Source: Roseobacter sp. MH60115 (GTDB lineage: Bacteria > Pseudomonadota > Alphaproteobacteria > Rhodobacterales > Rhodobacteraceae). Taken from it: a DNA stretch of 64,000 nt. The stretch spans positions 124,001-188,000 of the forward strand of contig NZ_JADOBQ010000001.1 in NCBI RefSeq assembly GCF_015644665.1. Reading direction: 5' to 3'. Positions 50,788 to 59,904 of the stretch are shown here, piece after piece. The translations under genes were made by a program, and so were the position numbers. The notes under the pieces are model-generated. The model was not told the DNA's origin, ran no database searches, and saw nothing but the letters and a program-made list of their open reading frames with translations. Each line of letters begins with the position of its first letter. Position 1 is the stretch's first letter.

Positions 50788-52125
50788 TTATTGCCAGGTG
50801 TAGTATCCGGCCTCGTCCATGATCGCGCGGGCGCGTTCCGCGACACCGTTCAGCGCCTCTTGCGGGTCGAGGCCCTCGGTCAGCACCTGGCTCATGGTGG
50901 TGCCGATGTCGGCGTTGATCTTGCCCCATGTGGGGATGATCGGACGCCAGTCGGGGTCGGCATGCTTCAACGCTTCACCAAAGGTGGCGGAGTAGGGGTA
51001 CTTCTCGTTCAACTCCGCATTCTCATAGGTGGAGAAGCGCGAGGGGTTGCCGCCCGCCATGGCCACCATCAGATCACCCTTCTTGGAGGTCAGCCACTGC
51101 ATCAGCAGGAAGGCCGCTTCCTTGTTCTGGGCATTCTTGGGGATGGCGATGCCGAAGCCGCCGGTCTGACTGCCACGACGCACACCTTCGGGGTGCAACG
51201 CATAGCCAACGTTACCGGCCACCGTGGATTTGGTCGGATCTTCAAACCCAGCCGCAAAGGCGATGCTGTCCATGAACATGGCCGCTTGGCCTTGCTGGAA
51301 CGCAGCCGCAGCCTCTGCCGGACCGAAGGTCTGCGACCCTTCGGGTCCGCAATCCACGATGGTTTTCAATGCGTTGGCCGCAGCGACACCGGCCTCATTG
51401 TTGATGATCGGCTCCCAGTTGTCGTCAAAGACACGACCGCCCAATGGCGCGAGATGCAAAAGGAACGCGTGACTGGCCTGGTGGCCGGATGCTGCGCGCG
51501 ACGCCATGCCGCCCATACCCGGCTCAACCTCGGGGATCTTGCAGGCCGCGTCGAGCAGTTGGTCATAGGTTTCCGGCACCGCAATGCCATGCTTTTCGAA
51601 GATATCCTTGCGATAAGCCAGAACGGAGGTCTCAGAGCCAAAGGGAATGCCAAAGGCCGAACCCAACTGACCCGGCAGATAGCCCTTCTGACCACCCGCC
51701 ACGCCGATGTTTTCCACGTAGCCTGAAATCAGGTCCGCCTGATCATAGTTCGGATCGGCTAGCGCGGGATTCATGAAATACTTCGCCAGATTTTCCAGCT
51801 GATCGGCATAGACGTAGTCGGCCTTGGAAAAGACCACATAGGCGATCATGTCATAGTCGCCTTCGGATTTGGTCAATTCCAGCGTCTGGCGCTCGCGCAT
51901 TTTCAGGTATTGCAGCTGGTCGACTTCGACCTCGATGCCGGTCTCTTCGGTGAAGGCGGGCAGCACCTTCATCATCGCGTTGTAATGCGGGTGCGCTGGC
52001 ACGTTGATCACCAGCGTGGTCCCAGCGTAGGGCTCGTACGGCCCGCCGTGACCCGCGGCAAAGACAGCGCTCGCCAGTGTCGCGGAAACGGCTGTCCCCG
52101 TCAGGATTGTCTTGAGTGATAGCAT
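50788..52125 (-). CDS. Sugar ABC transporter substrate-binding protein
   Basis: 445 residues with a Sec signal peptide (MLSLKTILTGTAVSATLASAVFAAGHG). Cluster B/D type extracellular solute-binding fold: LVINVPAHPHYNAMMKVLPAFTEETGIEVEVDQLQY, GIPFGSETSVLAYRKDIFEKHGIAVPETYDQLLDAA and LMQWLTSKKGDLMVAMAGGNPSR. Lies 33 bases after the ATPase gene. The ligand cannot be read from sequence. Confidence 0.92.
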   Translation of the reverse strand: MLSLKTILTGTAVSATLASAVFAAGHGGPYEPYAGTTLVINVPAHPHYNAMMKVLPAFTEETGIEVEVDQLQYLKMRERQTLELTKSEGDYDMIAYVVFSKADYVYADQLENLAKYFMNPALADPNYDQADLISGYVENIGVAGGQKGYLPGQLGSAFGIPFGSETSVLAYRKDIFEKHGIAVPETYDQLLDAACKIPEVEPGMGGMASRAASGHQASHAFLLHLAPLGGRVFDDNWEPIINNEAGVAAANALKTIVDCGPEGSQTFGPAEAAAAFQQGQAAMFMDSIAFAAGFEDPTKSTVAGNVGYALHPEGVRRGSQTGGFGIAIPKNAQNKEAAFLLMQWLTSKKGDLMVAMAGGNPSRFSTYENAELNEKYPYSATFGEALKHADPDWRPIIPTWGKINADIGTTMSQVLTEGLDPQEALNGVAERARAIMDEAGYYTWQ

Positions 52126-52158
52126 TCGTCAGTCCTCCCTGATGCTATTTCTGATGTG

Positions 52159-53241
52159 TCAGAGCCGAAGCCCGGACGTTTTGTCGAAAATCATGATCTC
52201 GTCGGTCAGAACCCCAAAGGTCTGTTGAGTGCCGGAGCGGACAGGCGAGGCGCTCTGCGTCTCGACCAGGATTTCCGCACCGCCGCAGCGGGTGACCAGA
52301 ACCGATTGTGCGCCGAGGTATTCGGACACGACCACCTTCAGCTCAATGGGGGCGCCTTGTGTCAGATCGGTGGTGAAACTGGACGGGCGCAGTCCGACCG
52401 TCACGGCGCGATCCTTGGCCACTGCCAGACGCTGGCCCGCGTCGGCGGTTAGAGGCAAGGCAAACCCATCCCCGCGCACCCAAAGCGTGCCTTTTTCATC
52501 AACAAGATCGCCGTCCACAAAATTCATCGTCGGCGCGCCAATGAAGCCCGCGACGAATTTATTGACCGGCGCCTTGAAGAGTTCCTCCGGCGTGCCCTGT
52601 TGCTGGATGAACCCGTCGCTCATCACGACGATCCGGTCGCCCAGCGTCATCGCCTCGACCTGATCGTGGGTCACATAGACCATGTTCTTGTCGATAGTGT
52701 CGCGCATCTCGGCAAGCTCCGCGCGCATCTTGCCGCGCAACTTGGCGTCGAGATTGGACAGCGGTTCGTCGAAGAGAAACGTGCCCGCGTCCCGCACCAG
52801 CGCCCGGCCCATAGCGACCCTTTGACGCTGCCCGCCCGACAACTCCGCCGGTTTGCGGTCCAGCAAATGTGCGATGTTCAGCATCTCTGCCACGCGCTGC
52901 ACCTTGGTCTCAATTTCGGATTTCGACACCCGGGCGAGACGCAAGGCAAAGGACATGTTCTTGGCGATGTTCATATGCGGATAGAGCGCATAATCCTGAA
53001 ACACCATCGCAAGGTCGCGCTCTTTCGGATCCAGCCTGCTGATCGGTGTGTCATCAAAAAAGATCTCGCCACCGGACAGCGTCTCCAGCCCCGCGAGCAT
53101 CCGCAAGGTCGTGGACTTGCCGCAGCCCGACGGACCAACCAGAACCGTGAACTCCCCATCGTCAAGATGCAGGTCGAAGGGAGGCAGAACCTCCACCGCG
53201 CCATAGCTCTTTGACACCTGATCAAAAACGATACGTGGCAC
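52159..53241 (-). CDS. Sugar ABC transporter ATPase (UgpC/MsmX type)
   Basis: 360 residues from GTG 53241, preceded by a GGGGGG run; an in-frame TTG 25 codons upstream lacks support. Walker A GPSGCGKST, signature LSGGQRQRVAMGRALV, Walker B FLFDEPLSNLD, H-loop VTHDQVEAM, and the C-terminal OB-like regulatory domain of CUT1 ATPases (VTVGLRPSSF). First gene of the transporter operon; its promoter faces the LacI gene. Confidence 0.93.
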   Translation of the reverse strand: MPRIVFDQVSKSYGAVEVLPPFDLHLDDGEFTVLVGPSGCGKSTTLRMLAGLETLSGGEIFFDDTPISRLDPKERDLAMVFQDYALYPHMNIAKNMSFALRLARVSKSEIETKVQRVAEMLNIAHLLDRKPAELSGGQRQRVAMGRALVRDAGTFLFDEPLSNLDAKLRGKMRAELAEMRDTIDKNMVYVTHDQVEAMTLGDRIVVMSDGFIQQQGTPEELFKAPVNKFVAGFIGAPTMNFVDGDLVDEKGTLWVRGDGFALPLTADAGQRLAVAKDRAVTVGLRPSSFTTDLTQGAPIELKVVVSEYLGAQSVLVTRCGGAEILVETQSASPVRSGTQQTFGVLTDEIMIFDKTSGLRL

Positions 53242-53340
53242 TTGCCCCCCTGACGCGCCGACTTCCTTAGAAAAGCCTCCCAGCTTTGGGCTCCAGAGTG
53301 CCGAAAGGGGTTCCAATAACGAAGCGAAAAAGCCAAAATG

Positions 53341-53361
53341 AACGTTAGCGTTAACGTTAAC
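53341..53361. promoter_or_regulatory. LacI-type operator region with three CGTTAR repeats
   Basis: GTTAACGTTAAC (53350-53361) is a perfect 12-bp palindrome, overlapped by the near-palindrome AACGTTAGCGTT (53341-53352); read together it is CGTTAG-CGTTAA-CGTTAA. It lies about 100 bases from the ATPase start and 58 from the LacI start, the expected place for binding by the divergent LacI regulator. Confidence 0.65.
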
Positions 53362-53418
53362 CAGTGTTTAATGTGCTGAAAATATTGATGAAAAATCAAA
53401 TCTGGAAGAAACGGTTCC

Positions 53419-54435
53419 ATGACCAAAAAGCGTCAACCAGCCAAGATTGAGGATGTCGCAGCCCGCGCGAACGTCAGCATCATGAGCGTTTCGCGCGCCA
53501 TTCGCGGGGTCGACGGGGTGTCTGAAAAGAAGCGCAGGGAGATCCTCAGGATTGCCCGCGAGATGAAATACGTGCCCAACAGCAATGCCCGTTCCCTCGC
53601 CGTCGCGAACTCCAACCTGATTGGCATTTCGCTGCCGACCTTCGCGGGCGAGGTCTTTGCCGACATCCTCAACGGGATGCGACGGACGTTTGATTCAGCG
53701 GGCTATTCCAGCGTGATCGACACCACGGAATACAGCCCCGAGGCGGAGCTGAGCTGGGTCCGCCGCTTGCTGTCCTGGCAGCCTGCAGGCATCATCCTGA
53801 CCGGCCTCGATCACCAGCCGGAGACGGTGGACTTGCTCAGGGCCTCGCCCATTCCGGTTCTGGAGATATGGGATCACACGGACACCCCAATCGATATCTG
53901 TGTCGGGATCGATCACTACAGGGCGGGCCAGATGATCGGGGATCACGCAGTGTCTTTTGGGTATCGTCGTCCGGCTTTTGTCAGCACCCCGCGCGGGCAC
54001 GACACGCGCGCCGATAATCGCCTTGCAGGGCTCCGGGACGTGTTTGCGCGCGAAAGAGGGACCGAGGTGCTCTCTGCCCGCCCGCAGTCTGGCAATTCAT
54101 TCGCCACGGGGTTTGACGGCACCGCCGAATTGCTGGACGCGGGCGCGCCCGACATCATCTGCTATCTCAATGACCACATGGCTTTTGGCGGGTTGATGTG
54201 TTGCCAGATGCGTGGGCTGTCCGTGCCCCAAGACCTCGGTATCGTTGGTTTCAATCAACTGGATCTGGCAAGTGTACTGCCGAGGAAACTGACAACCGTT
54301 CGGACGCTGCGGCGCCTGATGGGGATCACCGGCGCCACCCAGCTTCTGGCGCGGATCAACGGGGTGCCGACGGAAAAGAGCAAACCCCTGCCGTTGGAAC
54401 TGATCCCGGGTGAAACCACGCGGGCGCAGATCTGA
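53419..54435 (+). CDS. LacI-family regulator of the ABC sugar operon
   Basis: 338 residues. Helix-turn-helix KIEDVAARANVSIMSVSRAIRGVDGVSEKKR (about 9-39), then an effector domain with YLNDHMAFGGLMCCQMRGLSVPQDLGIVGFNQLDLASV. Divergent from the ABC operon with a palindromic site between. GGAAGAAACGG lies upstream of ATG. The effector is presumably the transported sugar. Confidence 0.88.
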   Translation: MTKKRQPAKIEDVAARANVSIMSVSRAIRGVDGVSEKKRREILRIAREMKYVPNSNARSLAVANSNLIGISLPTFAGEVFADILNGMRRTFDSAGYSSVIDTTEYSPEAELSWVRRLLSWQPAGIILTGLDHQPETVDLLRASPIPVLEIWDHTDTPIDICVGIDHYRAGQMIGDHAVSFGYRRPAFVSTPRGHDTRADNRLAGLRDVFARERGTEVLSARPQSGNSFATGFDGTAELLDAGAPDIICYLNDHMAFGGLMCCQMRGLSVPQDLGIVGFNQLDLASVLPRKLTTVRTLRRLMGITGATQLLARINGVPTEKSKPLPLELIPGETTRAQI

Positions 54436-54466
54436 CAAAGACCGCACGAGAACGTCTTCCTGAGTG

Positions 54467-55390
54467 CTACCGGCTCAATCGGCGCAGCAACCGGCGGCGT
54501 GCCTCCACAGCTTCGGGCAAAATCACCGCGCTGTCGGCGGCAAACCGCCCCGTATAGGCGCCGCTGAACCGAACCCGCGCCTCGGCGTACTGCTTCAGAT
54601 CAAGGGTCCGTTCGAAACTGTGGCCGAGGCCGGAAATCCGGTAGCCCGGTGCCGTGTCGGTGGGTTCGAGGTATCCTTCGATGGACAGGCGGGCCAAAGG
54701 CCCGGCAGCGCCGACAAAACGTTGTGTGCTCAGCGCGTCGACCCGGAAGCGTCCGGTGTCCGCGTCATAGCGACCGGTGGCGCTTGCGAAGGAGCCTTGT
54801 GCCAGAGCGCCAACACCTCGGCCCCGCACGGAAACTGTACCAAGGCGTATGTCTCCTGCGCTGCGCTTGACGTCGCCCGAGATCAGATCCAGATCGGAAC
54901 GCGCCGCGGTGAGACGGCTCGCCATCACGCGCGCGCTCTGCCACAGGCCGGAGACAGCAACACGATCGCCAAGGACAAATCCGCGATCACGGCTGCCGGT
55001 CACAACCTCGACACCATTGATCGTCAGCTTGCGCCCGTCTTCAGATGCGGCACTGATCCGTCCGACCAGCGGATGTGTCACATGCACCCGGCGTGCGATC
55101 AAGGCGTCGGAAGCGCCGGTCGCCTCGATCGTCAGGCTGTCACCGATCTGCACATCCTCTTCACGCAGACCGCCGAAGCCATCGCTGAACCCTGTTGTCG
55201 CGTCCGTCTGCACGCGGTTGCCGCCGACAATCAGGCTGCCGAAATCGGTCAGCACGCCGACGATCCCGGTGCCGCCGATCCCGCCTTCGACCTCGCGCTC
55301 CGCCGGTTGCGACCAGACGGTGCCCGGCAGCATCAGGCCGGACAGACCTGCGGCCAAGGCTGCACGGCGGGAGAGTTTACCGGTCGTCAT
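54467..55390 (-). CDS. DUF5666-domain exported protein
   Basis: 307 residues from ATG 55390. A twin-arginine-like signal (KLSRRAALAAGLSGLMLPGTVWS) precedes repeated small beta modules: GTGIVGVLTDFGSLIVGGNRVQTD, then units of the form LVGRISAASEDGRKLTINGVEVV with VLGDRVAVSG, characteristic of DUF5666. Function unknown, probably periplasmic. Its start overlaps the end of the DUF6502 gene by 14 bases, so the two are co-translated. Confidence 0.8.
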   Translation of the reverse strand: MTTGKLSRRAALAAGLSGLMLPGTVWSQPAEREVEGGIGGTGIVGVLTDFGSLIVGGNRVQTDATTGFSDGFGGLREEDVQIGDSLTIEATGASDALIARRVHVTHPLVGRISAASEDGRKLTINGVEVVTGSRDRGFVLGDRVAVSGLWQSARVMASRLTAARSDLDLISGDVKRSAGDIRLGTVSVRGRGVGALAQGSFASATGRYDADTGRFRVDALSTQRFVGAAGPLARLSIEGYLEPTDTAPGYRISGLGHSFERTLDLKQYAEARVRFSGAYTGRFAADSAVILPEAVEARRRLLRRLSR

Positions 55391-56219
55391 CTGAGGTCTT
55401 TCCTTTTGTCTCGGCGTCTTCATCTTCCTTGTAGAAAAACACGCCAAATCTGAATCGGTGGGTGGCAGAGGCCTCTGTCTTGTCTTTTGCCTGTTTGCCC
55501 GCAGCCAGCGCATTGATTTGCCGCAAGGCATCCAGCGAAAGACGCCGCGCCTCGCTTTCAACGTCCTCTACGGATGCCGCGTTGAGGTGGTTGTAGAACA
55601 CCGCGCGTTCCAGATGTTGCGGGTCATCGGACAGCAGGTTTTCAACCGCCGCCTGCATATGATCCCCCAGGTTATGCGCGAAAAAATGCAGTTTCTGATC
55701 GGTGTCTGCAGAGCCGACCAGACCCTCTGACATCAGGCTGACCTGATCCTCGTCGATGCCTGTGATGCCTTGACGTGTCAATTCATCCAGCACCGTACGG
55801 GGCCGTATGTCTCTGCTGATGAACTGCACCAGCGTTTCGAAATTCGGGCCGTCCTGACTAAAACGGGGCAGGACGCGGGGCTGGCCGTTATCAAGATAGA
55901 CAGGGTCCGACATCCAGCGTCCCACCACGGTCAGCAGGATGGAAACCTTGCGCTGTGTCTCGCCATCCTCTTCCTGATCGCGGGTGCGAAACTCCTTGAC
56001 GTCGCGCCGGTGTACCCCGGTCAACACCGTGATCCGGCTGTCTGTTGCCGCCGCGCCCAGATCATCGGAAGCGACCTCCACGTAGGTCTGTTTCACGATC
56101 CGGTAGAGTGCCGGAGCAGACACGCCCTGCGCAATCAGCGCGCGCACCAGTGGTCTGAGAAGACGTCTCAGCGCCCGCTCGAACAGGCGGGATTGAGAGA
56201 TGGGGTCGCGCGCAGTCAT
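55377..56219 (-). CDS. DUF6502 family protein
   Basis: 280 residues from ATG 56219. A helical N-terminal part (LFERALRRLLRPLVRALIAQGVSAPALYRIVKQTYVEVA) leads into a wing-like region with TDSRITVLTGVHRRDVKEFR, which resembles a winged helix with a DNA-binding look, then a helical C-terminus and a charged tail. No catalytic motif seen. Co-translated with the DUF5666 protein; the pair is found together in marine proteobacteria as far as I can recall. Divergent from the fasciclin lipoprotein gene. Confidence 0.75.
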   Translation of the reverse strand: MTARDPISQSRLFERALRRLLRPLVRALIAQGVSAPALYRIVKQTYVEVASDDLGAAATDSRITVLTGVHRRDVKEFRTRDQEEDGETQRKVSILLTVVGRWMSDPVYLDNGQPRVLPRFSQDGPNFETLVQFISRDIRPRTVLDELTRQGITGIDEDQVSLMSEGLVGSADTDQKLHFFAHNLGDHMQAAVENLLSDDPQHLERAVFYNHLNAASVEDVESEARRLSLDALRQINALAAGKQAKDKTEASATHRFRFGVFFYKEDEDAETKGKTSDDDR

Positions 56220-56343
56220 GGCGGCAACATGGGTGCAAGTGTGAAAAATTTCCACAAAAATCTTGCCAATTCCGGTGTTCGGTACAGATATGTCGCATGC
56301 GTTGTGTGTAAAATGCACACGAATATAGAGGAGGACCCACTTG

Positions 56344-56835
56344 ATGACGTTTTCGAAACTGCTGAAGGCATCTGCTCTGGCCGCGACCGTGGCCCTTGCG
56401 GGATGCGCCGGAACAACCACGCCCCCCAATCCCGATATTGTCGAGGTCGCGCAGTCAGCGGGCTCCTTCGACACCCTGGTCGCCGCAGTGAGCGCCGCCG
56501 ATCTGGTGGACACGCTGAAGAGCGATGGCCCCTTCACAGTGTTTGCGCCAACCGATGAGGCCTTTGCCGCCTTGCCCGCAGGCACCGTTGAGACATTGCT
56601 AAAGCCGGAGAACAAAGACCAGCTGACCGCGATCCTGACCTACCACGTGCTGCCCGGCAAAGTGATGGCGGCGGATGTGGCGGGCAAGCGCCTCAGCCCC
56701 ACGACGGTGAACGGCAAGGCCCTGAAGGTTGACGGGCGCAATGGCGTGAAAGTCGACAATGCAACGGTGGTCAGCGCGGATATCGCGGCCTCGAACGGCG
56801 TCATTCACGTGATCGACAAAGTGCTTTTGCCCTGA
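56344..56835 (+). CDS. Fasciclin (FAS1) domain lipoprotein
   Basis: 163 residues from ATG 56344 with GAGGAGGA upstream. Lipobox signal [21 protein letters not shown] (acylated Cys21), then one FAS1 domain with [46 protein letters not shown] and the H2-like [20 protein letters not shown]1 domains mediate adhesion. The leader has a short inverted repeat GTGTGTA-AAA-TGCACAC (56304-56320). Followed by the larger FAS1-RTX protein after 23 bases. Confidence 0.9.
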   Translation: MTFSKLLKASALAATVALAGCAGTTTPPNPDIVEVAQSAGSFDTLVAAVSAADLVDTLKSDGPFTVFAPTDEAFAALPAGTVETLLKPENKDQLTAILTYHVLPGKVMAADVAGKRLSPTTVNGKALKVDGRNGVKVDNATVVSADIAASNGVIHVIDKVLLP

Positions 56836-56858
56836 TCCAAGACAGAGAGGACTTTAAC

Positions 56859-58781
56859 ATGAGTGTTTTTACTTTCACCGGGTTTGCTGCGGCTGATCTC
56901 TTTGGTGCAGGTCATATTGCCCGACACGCCAGTTTCACAATGCCTGAAGCGGCAACCCTCGACTTCAGCGTGACCGATGACGACGCTTACCTGTCGGGGG
57001 ACGCGTTCAGAAACGAGCGCGGCGATGACCGTTCCGGCCAGACCGCAACCATTACCCGCGACGGCGAGGAGGTCGGCAATGGTGGGCGCCTTTACGCCGA
57101 ACAGGTGTGGCATCTCTACGGCGACAACGGTCAGACTTACCGGCTGGTGGAGCTGGAACAGCCGGGCCGGTTGCCGGACAGCTTCACCTTCCTCGGGCCT
57201 GTGCCGCCTGCGGGGGTGACGCTCACCGTCGGGGGCAGCGCCAATGTGTTCCGGGGGCTGAAATACGATGACCTCTCTGCGGGGGATCTGCCGGCGCCAC
57301 CGCCCAACATTGTAGACATTGCGGCGGGATCTGATGATTTCAACATCCTCGTGCAGGCCTTGACGGTCACGGGTCTGGCAGGGGCGGTGCGGGCCTCGGA
57401 CGACATCACCGTCTTTGCCCCCACCGACGCTGCCTTCACCGCGCTGGCGGTTGATCTGGGCTTTGACGGCGACCAGACGGATGAAGACGCGGTCTTTGGC
57501 TTCATCGCCGATGCGCTGGCCGGGCTTGCGCCAGATGGCGACCCGATCCCCTTGCTTGCGGATATCCTGCTTTACCATGTGTCTCCGGGCGCCAAGACCG
57601 CCGAGGAAGTCGATGAGGCCAGTGAGGTGACGACATTGCTCGACGGGGCGACGTTCGGATCGGAGGGCACCGAGCTGGTGGACAACGAGCCTGACGTTGC
57701 CAATCCGAACATCGTGGCGGAGGACATCCCGGCGTCAAATGGCACTCTTCAGGTGATCGACCGGGTGCTGCTGCCCATCGACATTCCCGGCAACACCCCG
57801 CCGGAGCCGGAGTTGCCGACCCTGGCCGGTATCGTCGCAGCCAGCGGGGGTACCTTCGATCAGGACGGGACCGACTTCGACTTGCTGTTCAACGCGGTGC
57901 AGGCGGCGAACCTGACCGGAGCGCTGGACGATCCGGCGGCTGACCTGACGGTCTTTGCACCCAACGACGCGGCCTTTGTCGGCCTGTCGCAAGCGCTTGG
58001 GTTTGAGGGCAGTGATGAAGGCGAGGCCTTTGCCTATCTCGTGGAGGCGCTGACGCTTCTGGGCGGTGGCGATCCGATCCCGCTCCTGACCGAGGTTCTG
58101 ACCTATCACGTGGCCCCCGAGGCGCTTGGATCAGAGGCAGTGCTGGCCGCCACAGAACTCGAAACCCTGCAGGGCGGTACGCTGGGGGTCGATGGGGTCA
58201 CGCTTGTGGATGCCGACCCGGACGTGCCCGATCCGACGCTGATTGCAACCGATATCGCCGCCTCGAACGGCATTGCGCATGTGCTGGACGGCGTGCTCCT
58301 GCCCGCTGACCTGCTGCAATCCGACGGGTCGAACGATGTGGATTTCATCATTGATGACGATAGCAACAGCCACATCCGCACTGGGCGCGACAATGATCTG
58401 GTCGATGGCAATGGCGGGCGGGATTTCATTTCGCTGGGGCGCGGTGACGACGTCGGCTTTGGCGGTCACGGCAATGACGTCATCGCGGGCGGGCGCGGCA
58501 AGGATATGCTGACCGGCGGTCAAGGCAACGACAAGCTTTACGGTGGTCGAGATGCGGATGTCTTCATCTTCAACACCGGGGACGGGCACGACCGCATCAT
58601 CGGCTTTGAGGACGGTCTGGACCTGATTGATCTCAGCGGCACAAGGTTCGAGAGTTTCGCCGAGCTGGAGGATGCCATTCATGTCCGAGGCCACCGGGCA
58701 GAGATCACGCTGAGCGACGATCAGAGCATTCTGGTTCAGGGGGTGCGGTTGGATCTGACGGAAGAGGATTTCATCTTCTGA
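56859..58781 (+). CDS. Secreted FAS1-FAS1-RTX adhesin-like protein
   Basis: 640 residues without a Sec signal. An N-terminal beta domain of about 140 residues (SVFTFTGFAAADLFGAGHIARHASF), two fasciclin domains (about 146-305 and 318-485) each ending in ASNG-x-x-x-V-x-D-x-V-L-L-P, then RTX calcium-binding nonapeptides at about 505-575 (GGRDFISLG, GHGNDVIAGG, GQGNDKLYGG) and a terminal acidic DLTEEDFIF. This is the layout of a type I secretion substrate with a C-terminal export signal. No type I exporter genes are in the window. Likely surface adhesin acting with the FAS1 lipoprotein; co-transcribed with it. Confidence 0.9.
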   Translation: MSVFTFTGFAAADLFGAGHIARHASFTMPEAATLDFSVTDDDAYLSGDAFRNERGDDRSGQTATITRDGEEVGNGGRLYAEQVWHLYGDNGQTYRLVELEQPGRLPDSFTFLGPVPPAGVTLTVGGSANVFRGLKYDDLSAGDLPAPPPNIVDIAAGSDDFNILVQALTVTGLAGAVRASDDITVFAPTDAAFTALAVDLGFDGDQTDEDAVFGFIADALAGLAPDGDPIPLLADILLYHVSPGAKTAEEVDEASEVTTLLDGATFGSEGTELVDNEPDVANPNIVAEDIPASNGTLQVIDRVLLPIDIPGNTPPEPELPTLAGIVAASGGTFDQDGTDFDLLFNAVQAANLTGALDDPAADLTVFAPNDAAFVGLSQALGFEGSDEGEAFAYLVEALTLLGGGDPIPLLTEVLTYHVAPEALGSEAVLAATELETLQGGTLGVDGVTLVDADPDVPDPTLIATDIAASNGIAHVLDGVLLPADLLQSDGSNDVDFIIDDDSNSHIRTGRDNDLVDGNGGRDFISLGRGDDVGFGGHGNDVIAGGRGKDMLTGGQGNDKLYGGRDADVFIFNTGDGHDRIIGFEDGLDLIDLSGTRFESFAELEDAIHVRGHRAEITLSDDQSILVQGVRLDLTEEDFIF

Positions 58782-58805
58782 CGGTCAACGCTTTTGGCTC
58801 CAAGG

Positions 58806-58834
58806 CCCGGCGCCGCTCAATTGGTGGTGCCGGG
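58806..58834. terminator. Hairpin between convergent FAS1-RTX and LysR genes
   Basis: Nine-base arms CCCGGCGCC / GGTGCCGGG (one G-T wobble) with an 11-base loop, 25 bases after the FAS1-RTX stop. No U-run on either side, so only a possible terminator. Confidence 0.4.
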
Positions 58835-58897
58835 TCAGTGCTCAGAACGCGGCGCGGTCCTGCGACCGGATGGATGTGCTGCGCGGCGTTCTGGCGG

Positions 58898-59797
58898 TCA
58901 GCCCCCGAGCACAGGGGATGGTTTCGTGACGTCCAGAAACCAGTCAATGAACTGCTGTTGTTGTTCCGGCAGCGCGGTGGCCTTCAGGGCAACGTAATAC
59001 CCCTCTTCTGCAGGGACATGTGGCAGGGCGATTTCACAAAGCTCACCGCGCTGGATCGCGTTGCGCGTGATCTGACAGTGGGTCAGCGCGACGCCAGCCC
59101 CGGCGATGGCAAGGTCCACAGCCATCCCGTGGGTATCGACATAAAGGTCGGCTTCCAGCGTGTCCGAAAGCTTTTGTCGACGTGACAGAGCGGTCCATCC
59201 GGTCGACAGGCCAACCGCCTGTATCAGGGGCAACGCGCGCAGATCCGTCAGACGCACGGGCGCTGGCAACGCGCCCGCAACCTCGGGGGCGGCCACAATA
59301 TGCAGATAAGAGGGTTCCAGCAGGCTGGCACCGGCCCCCACAACCCCCGGCGCGCCAAAGCGGATCTCGATGTCGGCGGTGCTGGCGGCGAAGTCATCCG
59401 GCCAGATCGTCGTGATCAGCTGCAGCGCAATGTCCGGATGGCGCGCGGTGAAAGCAGCCATATGTGGAGCGATCACGAAATGGGCGATACTGGCGCTGGT
59501 GGCGATGGTCAGCTTTGCCCGATCGCCATCGGGTATAAACCGGCGCACGGCCTGGGTCAGCAGGCCCATGGCTGCCGTCACATCCGGCACCAGCAGGCGC
59601 CCGGCATCTGTCAGTTGCAGGGACCGGTTCGCGCGCACGAAAAGCTGACATCCCAGCCGGTCTTCGAGGGCCCGCACATGCTGGCTGATCGCGGATTGCG
59701 TAAAGCCCAGCTCGTCTGCGGCGAGGGTAAAGCTCAGATGCCGCGCGGCGGCTTCGAACGCCCGGAACCAGGTGAGCGGAGGCAGGGATTTCGACAT
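58898..59797 (-). CDS. LysR-family regulator (GcvA-like)
   Basis: 299 residues from ATG 59797 (MSKSLPPLTWFRAFEAAARHLSFTLAADELGFTQSAISQHVRALE), a GcvA-type opening; in-frame starts further upstream would begin within the operator. Effector domain follows. Divergent from the monooxygenase operon; a perfect inverted repeat 59810-59826 begins 13 bases upstream. Likely activator of that operon. Confidence 0.87.
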   Translation of the reverse strand: MSKSLPPLTWFRAFEAAARHLSFTLAADELGFTQSAISQHVRALEDRLGCQLFVRANRSLQLTDAGRLLVPDVTAAMGLLTQAVRRFIPDGDRAKLTIATSASIAHFVIAPHMAAFTARHPDIALQLITTIWPDDFAASTADIEIRFGAPGVVGAGASLLEPSYLHIVAAPEVAGALPAPVRLTDLRALPLIQAVGLSTGWTALSRRQKLSDTLEADLYVDTHGMAVDLAIAGAGVALTHCQITRNAIQRGELCEIALPHVPAEEGYYVALKATALPEQQQQFIDWFLDVTKPSPVLGG

Positions 59798-59809
59798 AGG
59801 CGGTAATCT

Positions 59810-59826
59810 CATTAGAGTATCTAATG
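59810..59826. promoter_or_regulatory. LysR-type inverted repeat CATTAGA-GTA-TCTAATG
   Basis: Perfect seven-base arms with a three-base centre (ATTAG-N5-CTAAT), between the LysR gene and the divergent catabolic operon. Matches the T-N11-A form expected for LysR binding. Confidence 0.7.
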
Positions 59827-59904
59827 AATTCATATCATTTTCTATCGTTTGTCACACTCTTTTGCCGTGGATAGGGTTTCACGACAACAGGGAGAGGTGT
59901 GGTC

